This document shows, one piece after another, positions 20,054 to 30,320 of a DNA stretch of 64,000 bases (the first letter of the stretch is position 1; each line of letters opens with the position of its first letter). The stretch is from CAVSWT01 sp963746735 (GTDB lineage: Bacteria; Bacteroidota; Ignavibacteria; Ignavibacteriales; Ignavibacteriaceae), in NCBI GenBank assembly GCA_963746735.1, contig CAVVCO010000026.1:62001-126000 (forward strand), written 5' to 3'. The notes beneath the pieces were generated by a model, which was not told the DNA's origin, ran no database searches, and saw nothing but the letters and a program-made list of their open reading frames with translations. A program made the translations under genes and the position numbers.

Positions 20054-21128
20054 ATGAGAAACTTATTTACAATAATTTTAATTGCTGTGGTAATGACAAA
20101 TATTTCAAATTCTCAAACGGATGAAATAAATTCAAAACTAGATTCTTTATTTTCAAAATATAATACTCCAAATCCAGGTGCTGCAGTAGAAATTATATCT
20201 CAAGGTAAAGTTATTTTCAAAAAAGGATTTGGTTTTGCTAATGTTGAAGATAAAATTCCAATCGATTTACAAACTAATTTTCGATTGGCTTCAGTTACAA
20301 AACAATTTACTGCGACCGCAGTTCTTCTTTTAATTGAAAGAGGGAAGTTAAGTTTTAACGAAAAGCTTACCGATTTGTTTCCAGGGTTTCCCAAATATGG
20401 TGAAAAGATTACTATTAAAAATCTGCTTAATCATACCTCCGGATTAATTGATTATGAAGATTTAATACCGGATACGGTTACTATCCAAGTAACAGACAGT
20501 GATGTTTTAAAAAGTATGATGAAGCAGGATTCAACTTATTTTGAACCGGGGACAAAATGGCAATACAGCAATACTGGTTATGCACTTCTTTCTTTAATTA
20601 GTTGAAAAAGTTTCTGGAGAGTCTTTTCCTAAATTTCTTGAAGAAAATATTTTTTCTCCTCTGAAAATGAATAGCACTGTTGCTCATGTTGAAGGGAAAG
20701 ATGTTATTAAAAATAGAGCTTATGGATATGACAGCACAGAAACAGGATGGATAAGACATGATCAAAGTATTACCAGTGCAGTATTGGGAGACGGCGGAAT
20801 TTATTCAAATTTAGATGATATGTATAAATGGGATCAAGCATTATATCAATATAAAATTCTGGATAAAAAGTATAGAATTGCTTCAATGACAAGAGGATCT
20901 TTAAACAATGGTGAGCCAATTGATTATGGCTACGGCTGGCGGTTAACGACTTATAAAGATAACGAAATTGTCTATCATACCGGAAGCACGCAAGGTTTTA
21001 GAAATATAATTTATCGAATTCCATCTAAAGAGTTTACAATTATTATTTTAACAAATAGAAATTCTGCCGGGGAATTTGTTACTAAAGATTCAGCTGAAAA
21101 AGTTGTAGATATTTATTTCGGTGAATAA
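20054..21128 (+). CDS. Serine hydrolase, class C beta-lactamase/esterase family, one frameshift
   Basis: A signal peptide (MRNLFTIILIAVVMTNISNSQ) is followed by the penicillin-recognising serine hydrolase fold: SVTK (SxxK nucleophile and Lys), YSN (YxN) and HTG near the C-terminus. One extra A at ~20600 (CTTTAATTAGTTGAA for LIVEKVSG) brings a stop at 20603; the remaining half continues in another frame to 21128. Corrected length ~357 residues. Members act as D-aminopeptidases, esterases or beta-lactamase-like enzymes in the periplasm; the substrate cannot be told. Pseudogene or a sequence error. Confidence 0.82.
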
Positions 21129-21178
21129 AACTTAAGTGAGGCTCAACTTGGAGAGTGAACCTAAATTTAAATAAATAA

Positions 21179-22507
21179 TTATTTTAAAAGTATAAATTTT
21201 TTAGTTTCAGAATAATTCTCCACTCTCAGAGTATACAAATAAACTCCACTTGGAAGCCCCTCAGCATTAAATAAAACTTTATAATTTCCTGGTTCTTTAA
21301 CTTCGTCAAAAATAGTTTGTATTTCCTTTCCAAGAACATCATAAATTTTTAATAATACTAATGAATTATTTTCAATTCCAGGTGGAATCGAAAACTCTAT
21401 TGTAGTAGAAGGATTAAATGGATTTGGGTAATTCTGCTTTAGTTCAAAACCAGCTGGCAAATTATTATTTACTGATTTAACTCCAGTTGTATTTCTTTTT
21501 TCATATTTATAGATAGTTGCTCCCATTGCATATGCAACCGAATCATTTATTTTTCTAATTCTGTTTATTCTTGAACCAAAATGTGCATCATGCCAGCTAT
21601 CCCCGCCATCGGTTGTTTCGTAAGTTGTGTAAGTGCTGTTTCCGCCTGCCCAGCCAACAGAATCATTTATAAAACCAATTCCTTGAATGTAATATCTGAA
21701 AGGAGTAAAGAATTTTTCTTTCCATGTTTTGCCGCCGTCAGTTGTTTTAACAATATTTACCACTGTTCCAGTATCTCTTTGCAGAGAAACATATCCTGTA
21801 TTTTTACTTGGAAAATTAATTTTCCAGCACCACTCCCCAAGCTGCGAAGATGTAAATATATTTTGCCAAGTTTTACCGCCATCTACCGTATGTAAAATAA
21901 TTCCGTGTGAACTTTCATTTAAAGGCCCGTTTCCACCAACTGCAAAACCGGTATCAGGGGAAGTGAAATGAATGTCCATTAAATCCATTGCATAATCACT
22001 CATACTTTTTGTATACCAGGTTTCGCCCTTATCTGTACTCTTTAAAAAATAAACAGGCCCTCTAACTCTGCCGATTCCTACAATCATTGAATCATTTACA
22101 ACGCTCAATCCGCAGATACCTCTCGGTTTGGTTCCAATAAAGTTATTTATAGGAATCCAACTTCCACCGCTGTTTGTTGTTCTATAGATAAGATTTGTAT
22201 CGGTCTGGCCTCCAAATTCATTTGTCCCCAGGTTACAAGCAACGCCTGTTAATGAATCTAAAAATCCAATCGATCTAAAATAGATTGTGCTCTTATCGAA
22301 TTGTTTTATCCATGAGTGTCCGCCATCGTTGGTTTTCCAGATTTGACCTCTTCCGACAACCCAGCCTAGTTTTTCATTTAAAAAAAATCCGTCATCATGT
22401 CTTGAAGCTACAGGTGCTGCAGAAAGTGCTTCCCAATTTGGTTGTGAGTAAGTAATGCTGATTAAACTGATTATAATAAAACTTGTTAGAATAAATAAAT
22501 TTTTCAA
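21179..22507 (-). CDS. Secreted YCF48/BNR-repeat protein with T9SS sorting domain
   Basis: 442 residues with a signal peptide (MKNLFILTSFIIISLISITYS) and a propeller built of repeats carrying the Asp-box-like pattern TTDGGKTW / TNDGGHSW (about six copies), as in YCF48/HCF136 and BNR proteins. It ends in a type A T9SS sorting domain (NYPNPFNPSTT, then a terminal KKFILLK). Start is TTG with a weak GGA upstream. It lies 12 bp downstream of the M61 peptidase gene on the same strand, so they are probably co-transcribed. Surface or extracellular protein of unknown partner. Confidence 0.88.
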   Translation of the reverse strand: MKNLFILTSFIIISLISITYSQPNWEALSAAPVASRHDDGFFLNEKLGWVVGRGQIWKTNDGGHSWIKQFDKSTIYFRSIGFLDSLTGVACNLGTNEFGGQTDTNLIYRTTNSGGSWIPINNFIGTKPRGICGLSVVNDSMIVGIGRVRGPVYFLKSTDKGETWYTKSMSDYAMDLMDIHFTSPDTGFAVGGNGPLNESSHGIILHTVDGGKTWQNIFTSSQLGEWCWKINFPSKNTGYVSLQRDTGTVVNIVKTTDGGKTWKEKFFTPFRYYIQGIGFINDSVGWAGGNSTYTTYETTDGGDSWHDAHFGSRINRIRKINDSVAYAMGATIYKYEKRNTTGVKSVNNNLPAGFELKQNYPNPFNPSTTIEFSIPPGIENNSLVLLKIYDVLGKEIQTIFDEVKEPGNYKVLFNAEGLPSGVYLYTLRVENYSETKKFILLK

Positions 22508-22519
22508 TTATATTCCATT

Positions 22520-24289
22520 TTAAATTTTCAAATAAGTCATCCAGGCATGCCTTAATTGAAGCTGTTCCGGTGAGGCATCATTATTTATTTCAAACACGTG
22601 CTTAATTGGCTTTGGCATTAAGTGCATTGTTTCAGTAATTTCTTCATCGTCTCGCTTTACTGTAATTGTATATTCCTCACCAACTTTTCTCATTTTTAAT
22701 TTTTGAAGAATACTATAGGAAGAATTTAAATTTATTTCTTCACCATTTATTTTATATAATACATCACCAGCTTGAAGCTTTTCTCCTATAGATTTAGCAA
22801 TCTTTAATTTGCCATCTTCATATTTTAAACTTATTCCCATAATAGCATCAGAACTATCCACACCATTTACTTCATAATAATTAATTCCTATTTTATTAAA
22901 ATAATCTTTTACTGGAAGCTTCTTTGTTCCTTCAATATAGTCTTCAAAAAAATCATTTATTTCAGGAAATGTTTCATCTGTAAAATGTTCAAAAAAATTT
23001 TTCTCACTAAAGGGGCGGTTTGGCCCGTATTCTTTTGAAAGACGATTTATAACTTCACGAAGGCCCATTTTACCATGCGATAACTCAAGTAATCTTATAT
23101 CAAGTAAAGCTGCAACCACAGCTCCTTTTTCATATATATTATAATATTGATTATGCAAATTAACGGCGTCCACACCAAGCTCTGTTAAGCTGATCGTACT
23201 ATCGAATCTATCATTTGTATTTAACTTTTCAGAAATTTGGTCTAAATACTCTTTAAGAGTTATCAAGCTATCCCTTAATTGAATAATATCCGAAGCCCAT
23301 TCGGTTACACCTTCATATAGCCAAAGATGCTGCGACATAACTGGCTTTACAAAATTAAAATGTTCTACTAACTCGCTGTGAATATTCAGCGGAGTTACAA
23401 CATGAAAAAATTCATGTGCAACCATAGATCTTAACCTCTGAATGTAATTTTCAGTAAGCGGAGCTTCTCTCATAACATATTCAGAACTGTAAGAATGTTC
23501 CCATGCGCCTGCTCCACTATTTTCAAAAAAGAATAAAAAAGTATAGTGATCTACCGGCAGGCCTTCTGTAAAATCACTTTCAGCTATTAAGATATCTTTA
23601 ATAGATGATAAAATATCCGATGATTTTATTAATCCTGTTTTAGAGTAAGTAAATATATCTACTTTAGTTCCCTGGATATTAATTGAATCTTTACTCAAAT
23701 CTCCCAGTAGAATTGGAGAATCTACAACCTGGTCAAAATCTTTAGCATCATAAAAACCGTTGTTATCTTTTTTTAACGCGGTTCCAACCTGCCATTCATT
23801 GGGATATTCTAATTTAATTTCAATTGGTTCTGCCTGCATTTCTTTTATGTATCCAAATACAGCTTGGCCATTTATCAAAACATGATCTTTTTCAATTGAA
23901 GTCCCGGACATTTCATATATTGGATGTTCATTAACCGGCGTATCAAATGTTTCAGCTATTTCATAATATATTTTATTTATGTTTTCAGGATCATCAAGCT
24001 GCCATTGATTTGTTGATATATGTTCAGTTTTTATTTCGTTTCCATCTTTATCATAAGCTTTAAATGATCTTACATATCTTCCTATGTCCATGGTTTCATA
24101 AGTTCCCGGAGCAGTAGCAGCAAATTGAAAAATATCATTATCATCTGATAATTTTTCCGGGTAAACTGTAACTTTAAATAGATCATCTGCTCTATCGTTC
24201 AAATTAACAATAAATTTTTGTTGGGAAAATAATGATGATGAAATGATGATAAATACAAATAGAAACTTATATAAAATAAGTCTTCGCAT
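22520..24289 (-). CDS. M61 family (glycyl aminopeptidase-like) metallopeptidase with PDZ domain
   Basis: 589 residues, signal peptide, N-terminal beta domain, then the zinc peptidase domain with HEFFH (HExxH) and downstream WLYEGVTEW supplying the third ligand, and a C-terminal PDZ domain (~480-560; LQAGDVLYKINGEEI). Length and order are typical of bacterial M61 proteins, which cleave peptides in the periplasm or outside. AGGA lies 9 bp before the ATG. First gene of a two-gene unit with the YCF48-like cargo gene; divergent from ispH. Confidence 0.9.
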   Translation of the reverse strand: MRRLILYKFLFVFIIISSSLFSQQKFIVNLNDRADDLFKVTVYPEKLSDDNDIFQFAATAPGTYETMDIGRYVRSFKAYDKDGNEIKTEHISTNQWQLDDPENINKIYYEIAETFDTPVNEHPIYEMSGTSIEKDHVLINGQAVFGYIKEMQAEPIEIKLEYPNEWQVGTALKKDNNGFYDAKDFDQVVDSPILLGDLSKDSINIQGTKVDIFTYSKTGLIKSSDILSSIKDILIAESDFTEGLPVDHYTFLFFFENSGAGAWEHSYSSEYVMREAPLTENYIQRLRSMVAHEFFHVVTPLNIHSELVEHFNFVKPVMSQHLWLYEGVTEWASDIIQLRDSLITLKEYLDQISEKLNTNDRFDSTISLTELGVDAVNLHNQYYNIYEKGAVVAALLDIRLLELSHGKMGLREVINRLSKEYGPNRPFSEKNFFEHFTDETFPEINDFFEDYIEGTKKLPVKDYFNKIGINYYEVNGVDSSDAIMGISLKYEDGKLKIAKSIGEKLQAGDVLYKINGEEINLNSSYSILQKLKMRKVGEEYTITVKRDDEEITETMHLMPKPIKHVFEINNDASPEQLQLRHAWMTYLKI

Positions 24290-24474
24290 ATAATTCCTAT
24301 AATTTGTTTGGATTCTGGAGTTAAATTTTTTTTTTTGAAATCTTATTATGAAACGTAAATAAAATTACTAATGTTAGATATATAATAAAATAGTACTTAT
24401 TGCATTTCTGTTTTTGCAAAAAGCCAAGATTAAAGTTGAATTTTTACAGTGCTGAAATCTTTTCAACAAATGAT

Positions 24475-24482
24475 TAACTTTG
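24475..24482 (+). promoter_or_regulatory. Candidate -7 box (TAACTTTG) for ispH
   Basis: Exact TAnnTTTG match 27 bp before the ispH ATG, in the divergent gap between the M61 and ispH genes. A TTTG -33 box at canonical spacing is not evident. Confidence 0.4.
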
Positions 24483-24508
24483 CCACATTCAAAAATAAAA
24501 TAAATTAG

Positions 24509-25729
24509 ATGAAACAATTCGAAATACCAGACTTCTATAGAAGTTCTTTCATTTCAAGAATAAAAAATTCAAGAAAGTTAAACGATCCCAGGAAAATGAA
24601 TTTTGAGCCAACTCTTTTAGATTTTGGGCCGGTGCAATTTTATATAGCAAGACATTTTGGTTTCTGTTATGGTGTAGAAAATGCAATTGAAATTTCTTAT
24701 AAAACAGTTCAAGAAAATCCGGATAAGAAAATTTATCTTTTAAGCGAGATGATTCATAATCCTTTTGTTAATGAAGACCTGCTTAGCCGTGGTGTAAAAT
24801 TTATTATGGATACCAGCGGTAACCAGCTTGTTAATTGGAATGAACTTACTAAAGATGATATTGTAATTATTCCTGCTTTCGGAACAACTTTAGAAATAGA
24901 AAAAAAATTAAATCAGATTGGAATTAATACTGTCAATTACAATACTACCTGCCCCTTTGTAGAGAAAGTCTGGAACCGTTCAAACCAGTTGGGCGAGAAA
25001 GATTACACAATTATTATTCATGGTAAAAGCTACCATGAAGAAACACGTGCTACTTTTTCTCATACAGTTACAAAAGCAGCTTCAGTAATAGTTAAAGATA
25101 TTAATGAAACTAAAATATTATCCGATATTATTTTAGGGGAAACAAGAAAAGATAAATTTTATTCTTTTTTTAAAGGGAAGTATTCGGATAATTTTGATGT
25201 TGAAAATGATTTGATGAAAGTTGGTGTGGTAAATCAAACCACAATGCTTGCCGCAGAAACGCAGGCAATTGCCGATCTTCTTAAAGAAACAATGATCAAA
25301 AAATACGGCAAAGAAAATTTACAAGATCATTTTGCTGATACACGCGACACTTTATGTTATGCAACAAATGACAACCAGGAAGCAACTTATCAATTATTAA
25401 AGCGTGAAGCAGATTTGGCAATTGTGGTTGGCGGTTACAACAGTTCAAATACAAGTCACATTGTTGAACTGTGTGAAGAAAAATTTAAAACATATTTTAT
25501 TTCATCTGCGAATGAAATTATTTCAAACAAATTAATAAAACATTTTGACCTAAATTCTAAACAAGAAAAAGCTGCAGAGAACTTTCTTCCGGACAAAGAG
25601 ACTGTTAAAATTGTACTAACAAGCGGTGCTTCATGTCCCGATGCAATTGTTGATCAGGTACTTCAAAAGATTTTATCATTCTTCCCGAGTGCTAAAAACA
25701 TTAATGAAGTTTTAAAAGAAATGGTTTAA
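24509..25729 (+). CDS. ispH: 4-hydroxy-3-methylbut-2-enyl diphosphate reductase (long form)
   Basis: Last enzyme of the MEP isoprenoid pathway; a [4Fe-4S] enzyme making IPP and DMAPP. The three cluster cysteines are in GFCYGV, NTTCPFV and SGASCPDA. At 406 residues it is ~90 longer than the E. coli enzyme, with an N-terminal extension and an insert around 210-240 as in cyanobacterial/plant-type IspH. The gene stands alone with its own candidate promoter box. Products feed the UbiA-type prenyltransferase and other prenyl pathways. Confidence 0.95.
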   Translation: MKQFEIPDFYRSSFISRIKNSRKLNDPRKMNFEPTLLDFGPVQFYIARHFGFCYGVENAIEISYKTVQENPDKKIYLLSEMIHNPFVNEDLLSRGVKFIMDTSGNQLVNWNELTKDDIVIIPAFGTTLEIEKKLNQIGINTVNYNTTCPFVEKVWNRSNQLGEKDYTIIIHGKSYHEETRATFSHTVTKAASVIVKDINETKILSDIILGETRKDKFYSFFKGKYSDNFDVENDLMKVGVVNQTTMLAAETQAIADLLKETMIKKYGKENLQDHFADTRDTLCYATNDNQEATYQLLKREADLAIVVGGYNSSNTSHIVELCEEKFKTYFISSANEIISNKLIKHFDLNSKQEKAAENFLPDKETVKIVLTSGASCPDAIVDQVLQKILSFFPSAKNINEVLKEMV

Positions 25730-26011
25730 AAACCTCCCAAACCTGGACAAAGGAGTAGCTTAAAAAAACGTTACAGAACAAGTTTATCCATATTGAAATC
25801 ATTATTCTGAATATTCAAAAACACTTTAATAAAATATAAACTTCGAAGTGATTATTTTATTATGAGATAGTTAAAGATTAATTTTAATACTTTGCTTTAA
25901 AGGGGGATAAAAATTTAATTGTACATTTTAAATATGTTCTTGTTATCTTTTAAGTATCCACTTTCAAAAAAAATAATTTTTAAACCACTAGGCATTTTAT
26001 AGGAGTGTAAA

Positions 26012-26750
26012 ATGAAAAGATTAATGTTGGTTATTTTTCTTGTGTTCTATAATTGTTTCAACAAGCTTTGCACAATTCAACTGGAATAAAAAACCCATGA
26101 ATCTAAAAGTTTTGCCTGATACAACATCTGGAGAAACAGTCAGACATATAATGATGGGATTTACTCAAGCTCTTGGCGTAAGATGTAGTTTTTGTCATGA
26201 TGATTCAAAGGGTAAGGAATTTTCAGATATAGATTTTCCTTCAGATGCAAAGCCGGAAAAAGAAACAGCTAGAGAGATGATGAAGATGATGGGTGCAATT
26301 AATAATAATTTTCTTGCGAAGCTTAAGAAAAATGATAATGACAATGTTATGCAAGTTAAATGTATAACCTGTCATCGCGGATATCATGAGCCTATTGAAT
26401 TGTCAGCGTTGCTTACGGAAACGTATAAGAAGGATGGACTAGATGCATCTATGGAAAAATATAGTAAGTTGAAAGATGAATATTACGGCAGCTATGCTTT
26501 TAATTTCAAAGAAAATTCCCTTGACCAATTTGGTAAAAATCTTTTGGATAGCGGTGCTGAAAAAGATGCACTTACTGTATTCCAAAAAAATGCTGAATTA
26601 TTTCCAGATTGGGCATATGCATATGTAAGTCTTGGCGATGCTAATGCAAAATTAGGCAACAAGGAAGAAGCAATAAAAGATTATAAGAAAGCAATTGAAA
26701 TGAATCCAAGAGATAGAAGGATTCAAGATAAGCTTGATAAATTAGAATGA
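26012..26750 (+). CDS. Two-haem c-type cytochrome (reaction-centre cytochrome-like) with TPRs, one frame break
   Basis: Two CxxCH haem sites (CSFCHDD and CITCHRG), the first in the context MNLKVLPDTT...MMGFTQALGVRCSFCH, as in the CytoC_RC-like family common in this phylum, followed by a C-terminal TPR pair (WAYAYVSLGDANAKLGNKEEAIKDYKKAIE, split here for length). The ATG at 26012 with AGGAG ahead opens a signal peptide (MKRLMLVIF), but an extra T in the T5 run at ~26034-26038 shifts the frame before CSIIVSTSFAQ. Corrected length ~245 residues. Periplasmic; redox partner unknown. Confidence 0.82.
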
Positions 26751-26781
26751 TAATATAATAAGTAAAATTTATTTAAAATAG

Positions 26782-26829
26782 TTCAGGATATATTTTGAAT
26801 CAGTATTTAAGATCTCAATATATCCTGAA
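26782..26829. terminator. Bidirectional terminator between convergent genes
   Basis: Perfect 13-bp inverted repeat TTCAGGATATATT (26782-26794) and AATATATCCTGAA (26817-26829) with a 22-nt loop, flanked by AT-rich complementary tracts, between the cytochrome gene (+) and the DapB-like gene (-). Confidence 0.6.
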
Positions 26830-26856
26830 TTAATTATTATATTATTATAGTATCTT

Positions 26857-27858
26857 TTATTTCCAGCAGCTTACAGGTTCAATATCTGACATAGTTCTCA
26901 AACCTGGTTTTGCATCAATCACAGTTGGAATTGAATTAACAGTTATTGCACAGGTTGCAATATCACCATTTACACCGTCCTTAATTGTTGTATCTATTTT
27001 GGGATTACCTTCAATTATAACTCTATCCCTGGGTTCAGGCTGTCCAACAGCAGCGACAAAAATTAATGAGATTACTTCTTCACCATTTACTATCCCTTTG
27101 CCAATTTGTTTTACTCCAAGTGCATTACCTTTTTCAATTTTTAATTCTCCTGCAGTAATTTCTTTTTCGGCAATAACAGGTTCAATAATATCTGCGGTGC
27201 TGTCTAATTTCCAACCTAACTTCGAGGCAATTAAATTCACAGATTCGGTTAATCCCACGTGCCTTAGTGTTCCTTCTTCTTTTTTCTTTTGAAATTGTTC
27301 TGGAGTTAATCCTGCACCTATCTTTTTTTGAAAAGGTATTCTTCTAAACTGTGCATTTTGAATTCTTTCTATTGTAACTTTTTTAACATCTTTACATAAA
27401 GCGGTTAATGCCATTGGCAGAAAATCCATTAAGAAACCTGGGTTTACTCCAGTTGCCAAAACAGATACATTATTTTTTATAGCTGCTTCATTAATTTCAT
27501 TTGCTATTGAAGGATTTGTAATCCATGGATACATTAATTCTTCGCACGTAGAAATTATATTTAGACCAAATGAAAGTATTTCTAAAACCTGAGGTTTAAT
27601 TTTTTCAAGACTTGAAGTGGTGGTCAAAATAACCGCATCAGCTTTTATACTTTGAAATATTTTCTTCGCATCATCAGATACAGTTACATCTAATTTTTTA
27701 TTTAATCCAGCAAGAGTTCCTAAATCTTTTCCAACTTTTTCTTTATCAATATCAATTGCTCCAACAATTTCTATCGACTGACGTTCTGAAATATATTGAG
27801 TTACTTTTAAACCGATAGGGCCAAGTCCATACTGGATAACTTTAATTTTATTTTTCAT
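26857..27858 (-). CDS. DapB-like NAD(P)-dependent dehydrogenase (2,4-diaminopentanoate dehydrogenase-like)
   Basis: 333 residues with an N-terminal Rossmann fold (YGLGPIG at ~10-16, then EIVGAIDID) and a DapB-type C-terminal region containing GVNPGFLMD. Length and motifs fit the dihydrodipicolinate-reductase-like group that includes 2,4-diaminopentanoate dehydrogenase (ornithine degradation). No other ornithine-fermentation gene is nearby, so the substrate is open; true DapB is shorter (~270 residues). Single gene with a good GGGAATCC-type region ahead of the ATG. Confidence 0.72.
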   Translation of the reverse strand: MKNKIKVIQYGLGPIGLKVTQYISERQSIEIVGAIDIDKEKVGKDLGTLAGLNKKLDVTVSDDAKKIFQSIKADAVILTTTSSLEKIKPQVLEILSFGLNIISTCEELMYPWITNPSIANEINEAAIKNNVSVLATGVNPGFLMDFLPMALTALCKDVKKVTIERIQNAQFRRIPFQKKIGAGLTPEQFQKKKEEGTLRHVGLTESVNLIASKLGWKLDSTADIIEPVIAEKEITAGELKIEKGNALGVKQIGKGIVNGEEVISLIFVAAVGQPEPRDRVIIEGNPKIDTTIKDGVNGDIATCAITVNSIPTVIDAKPGLRTMSDIEPVSCWK

Positions 27859-28060
27859 GATAGGATTCCCATTAAATGTGAGCAGAATTTAGTTGAATAA
27901 TTTTAAAAATGTTCAATCAAAAACTATCTAAAATACTTTAGAGTAAAAAGAGTTGAACTTAAAAAATATCATAATTATAATATTTATAACTACATTTTTT
28001 ATAAACACTTATAAGCATAAATTAAGTTCATAGTCAATATAATATAGAACGGTGGTTTTA

Positions 28061-28092
28061 TTTGGTATTAATTTCGGGATTAGCTAATTTTG
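28061..28092 (+). promoter_or_regulatory. Bacteroidetes-type promoter upstream of the nucleotidyltransferase-metK-ahcY unit
   Basis: TTTG (28061-28064), a 20-bp spacer, then TAATTTTG (28085-28092), matching TTTG-N17-23-TAnnTTTG exactly. It lies 28 bp before the nucleotidyltransferase ATG. The best full promoter match I found in the window. Confidence 0.6.
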
Positions 28093-28119
28093 TAAGCCAA
28101 AAACAATCAAAAGGAAATT

Positions 28120-29101
28120 ATGCGAGCAATCATTCCTGTTGCAGGAATCGGTACACGATTAAAGCCACATACACATACTACTCCAAAAGTTTTATTAAAC
28201 GTTGGGGGCAAACCTATTCTTGGCCATATTTTAGATAAACTGCTTGAAGAAGGAATAAAAAAATCTACTTTTGTCATTGGTTATCTTGGCGAGATGATAA
28301 GAGATTATGTTATAAAAGAATATCCAGCCATGCAGTCTGATTTTGTTGAACAAGAATCAATGGAAGGCCTGGGGCATGCTATCTATACAGCCATCCCAAC
28401 CTTTGATGAAAAGGAAATATTTATAATTCTTGGTGATACTGTTTTTGATGTTGATTTGAAAAAAGTTTTTACAAAAAATTATTCATCACTCGGTGTTAAA
28501 GAAATTGATGACCCTAGAAGATTTGGTGTAGCAGTTATGAATAATGGTTTTATTGAAAGACTGGTTGAGAAACCTCAAACACCTGTATCAAATTTGGCTT
28601 TGGTTGGTTTGTACTATATTGCAAATTCAGATGCTCTGGTTGAAAGTCTTAAATAAATTAGTCGATAATGATATTCGAACCAAAGGTGAATTGCAGCTTA
28701 CTGATGCTCTTCAAATGATGATTGAAAACGGTGAAAAAATTACGACCTTCCCGGTAGACGGCTGGTACGATTGCGGTAAACCGGAAACTCTTCTTTCTAC
28801 AAACAAATATTTATTAGACATAAAAAGTGTAAGTAAAAAATTTGATAATAGCGTAGTTATTAATCGCCCTGTATTTATTGCTGACGATGTTAAAATTTCA
28901 AATTCGGTTATTGGACCGTATGCAACAATTGATAAAGGCAGTGAAATCAGTGAATCGATTATAAAGAATTCAATTATTGGCTCCAATGCATTTGTTTCGA
29001 AATCACTTCTTGATAATTCTATAATCGGAAATAATTCTGTTATAAGAGGAACATTTAAGCGTTTAAATTCTGGTGATTCATCAGAAATAGATTTTTATTA
29101 G
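28120..29101 (+). CDS. Sugar-phosphate nucleotidyltransferase with left-handed beta-helix tail, one frameshift
   Basis: N-terminal nucleotidyltransferase domain with the signature GIGTRLKPHT...PKVLLNVGGKP and metal site GDTVFD, then GWYDCGKPETLL and a C-terminal hexapeptide-like helix (VIGPYATIDKGSEISESII). It resembles glucose-1-phosphate thymidylyltransferase / mannose-1-phosphate guanylyltransferase relatives. An extra A at 28651-28653 (CTTAAATAAA for LNK) stops the frame at 28656; the rest runs on in the next frame. Corrected length ~327 residues. metK follows 28 bp downstream, suggesting one transcript. Confidence 0.85.
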
Positions 29102-29129
29102 TTAACTATTTACAAAAGGAAAAATACAA

Positions 29130-30272
29130 ATGTCATATTTCTTCACATCGGAATCAGTTTCCGAAGGCCACCCGGATAAAGTAAGTGATGCAATATCCGA
29201 TGGTGTTTTAGATGCAATTTATAAAACAGATCCTAATGCAAGGGTTGCTTGTGAGACTTTCGTAACCACAGGATTAGTTTTAGTCGGCGGCGAAGTTACC
29301 ACAAAAGCTTATATTGACATTCAGGCTATTGTTAGGGAAACGGTTAAAAATATTGGTTATACAAAAGCAGATTATAAATTTGATTCTGAATCATGTTCAG
29401 TTTTAAATGCAATTCATTCTCAATCTCCTGATATAGCAATGGGAGTTGATACAGGCGGTGCCGGAGACCAGGGTATTATGTTTGGTTATGCTTGCGATCA
29501 AACACCGGAACTTATGCCTATGCCGATTATGTATGCCCATAAACTTGTAAAAAAATTAGCGGATATTAGGAAAAAAAATAATAAATTGATGCCTTATCTA
29601 CGTCCCGATTCAAAATCTCAAGTAACCATCGAATATACTGATGATCATAAACCAATTAGAGTTGATGCAGTTGTAATATCCACACAACATGACGGCTATG
29701 TATCACAGAAAAAAATTAAAGATGATGTGATTAAACATGTAATTAAAAAAGTAATACCTGAAAAATTAATTGACAATAAAACTAAATATTTTGTTAATCC
29801 AACCGGAAGATTTGAAATAGGCGGGCCTCACGGCGACAGCGGGTTAACAGGCAGAAAAATTATTGTCGATACTTACGGCGGCTGGGCCCCTCATGGCGGC
29901 GGCGCATTTTCAGGCAAGGATCCTTCCAAAGTCGATAGAAGCGCAACTTATGCCGCAAGACATATTGCAAAAAATGTCGTAGCTGCTAAATTAGCAAAAG
30001 AATGTTTGGTACAACTTGCTTATGCTATTGGCGTTGCTGAACCCGTTTCAATTTTTATTGATACTAAGGGAACCGGGAAGATTCCAGACAGTGAAATTTC
30101 AAAAATGATTAGTAAAGAAGTTGACCTTACTCCCAAAGGAATTATCAGCAGATTAAAATTAAGAAGGCCAATCTATCAGCAGACCGCTGCTTATGGCCAT
30201 TTTGGTAGAACTGAAAAAGACTTTACCTGGGAGCAATTAGATTTAGTTCCTAAATTTAAAAAGTATGCTTGA
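29130..30272 (+). CDS. metK: S-adenosylmethionine synthetase
   Basis: 380 residues, full length. Makes SAM from methionine and ATP. Signature motifs GAGDQGIMFGYA (with the ATP-binding region) and GGGAFSGKDPSKVDRS (P-loop-like) are intact, as is the N-terminal SEGHPDKV. A ribosome site AAAGGA lies 10 bp upstream. Followed by ahcY, which removes the S-adenosylhomocysteine made by SAM-dependent methylation; together they run most of the SAM cycle. I saw no SAM riboswitch in the 28-bp leader. Confidence 0.98.
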   Translation: MSYFFTSESVSEGHPDKVSDAISDGVLDAIYKTDPNARVACETFVTTGLVLVGGEVTTKAYIDIQAIVRETVKNIGYTKADYKFDSESCSVLNAIHSQSPDIAMGVDTGGAGDQGIMFGYACDQTPELMPMPIMYAHKLVKKLADIRKKNNKLMPYLRPDSKSQVTIEYTDDHKPIRVDAVVISTQHDGYVSQKKIKDDVIKHVIKKVIPEKLIDNKTKYFVNPTGRFEIGGPHGDSGLTGRKIIVDTYGGWAPHGGGAFSGKDPSKVDRSATYAARHIAKNVVAAKLAKECLVQLAYAIGVAEPVSIFIDTKGTGKIPDSEISKMISKEVDLTPKGIISRLKLRRPIYQQTAAYGHFGRTEKDFTWEQLDLVPKFKKYA

Positions 30273-30320
30273 ATTTAAATTCGATATTAATATTATAAAA
30301 ATAAAAGAAAAGGATATACA

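Noticed and set aside
21129..21178. Terminator hairpin between the serine hydrolase and the YCF48-like gene
   Set aside because: AGGCTCA/TGAACCT pairs only 3+3 with a mismatch and a long loop; too weak to list.
29101..29130. SAM riboswitch ahead of metK
   Set aside because: The gap is only 28 bp and no riboswitch fold fits; the transcript probably starts upstream of the nucleotidyltransferase.
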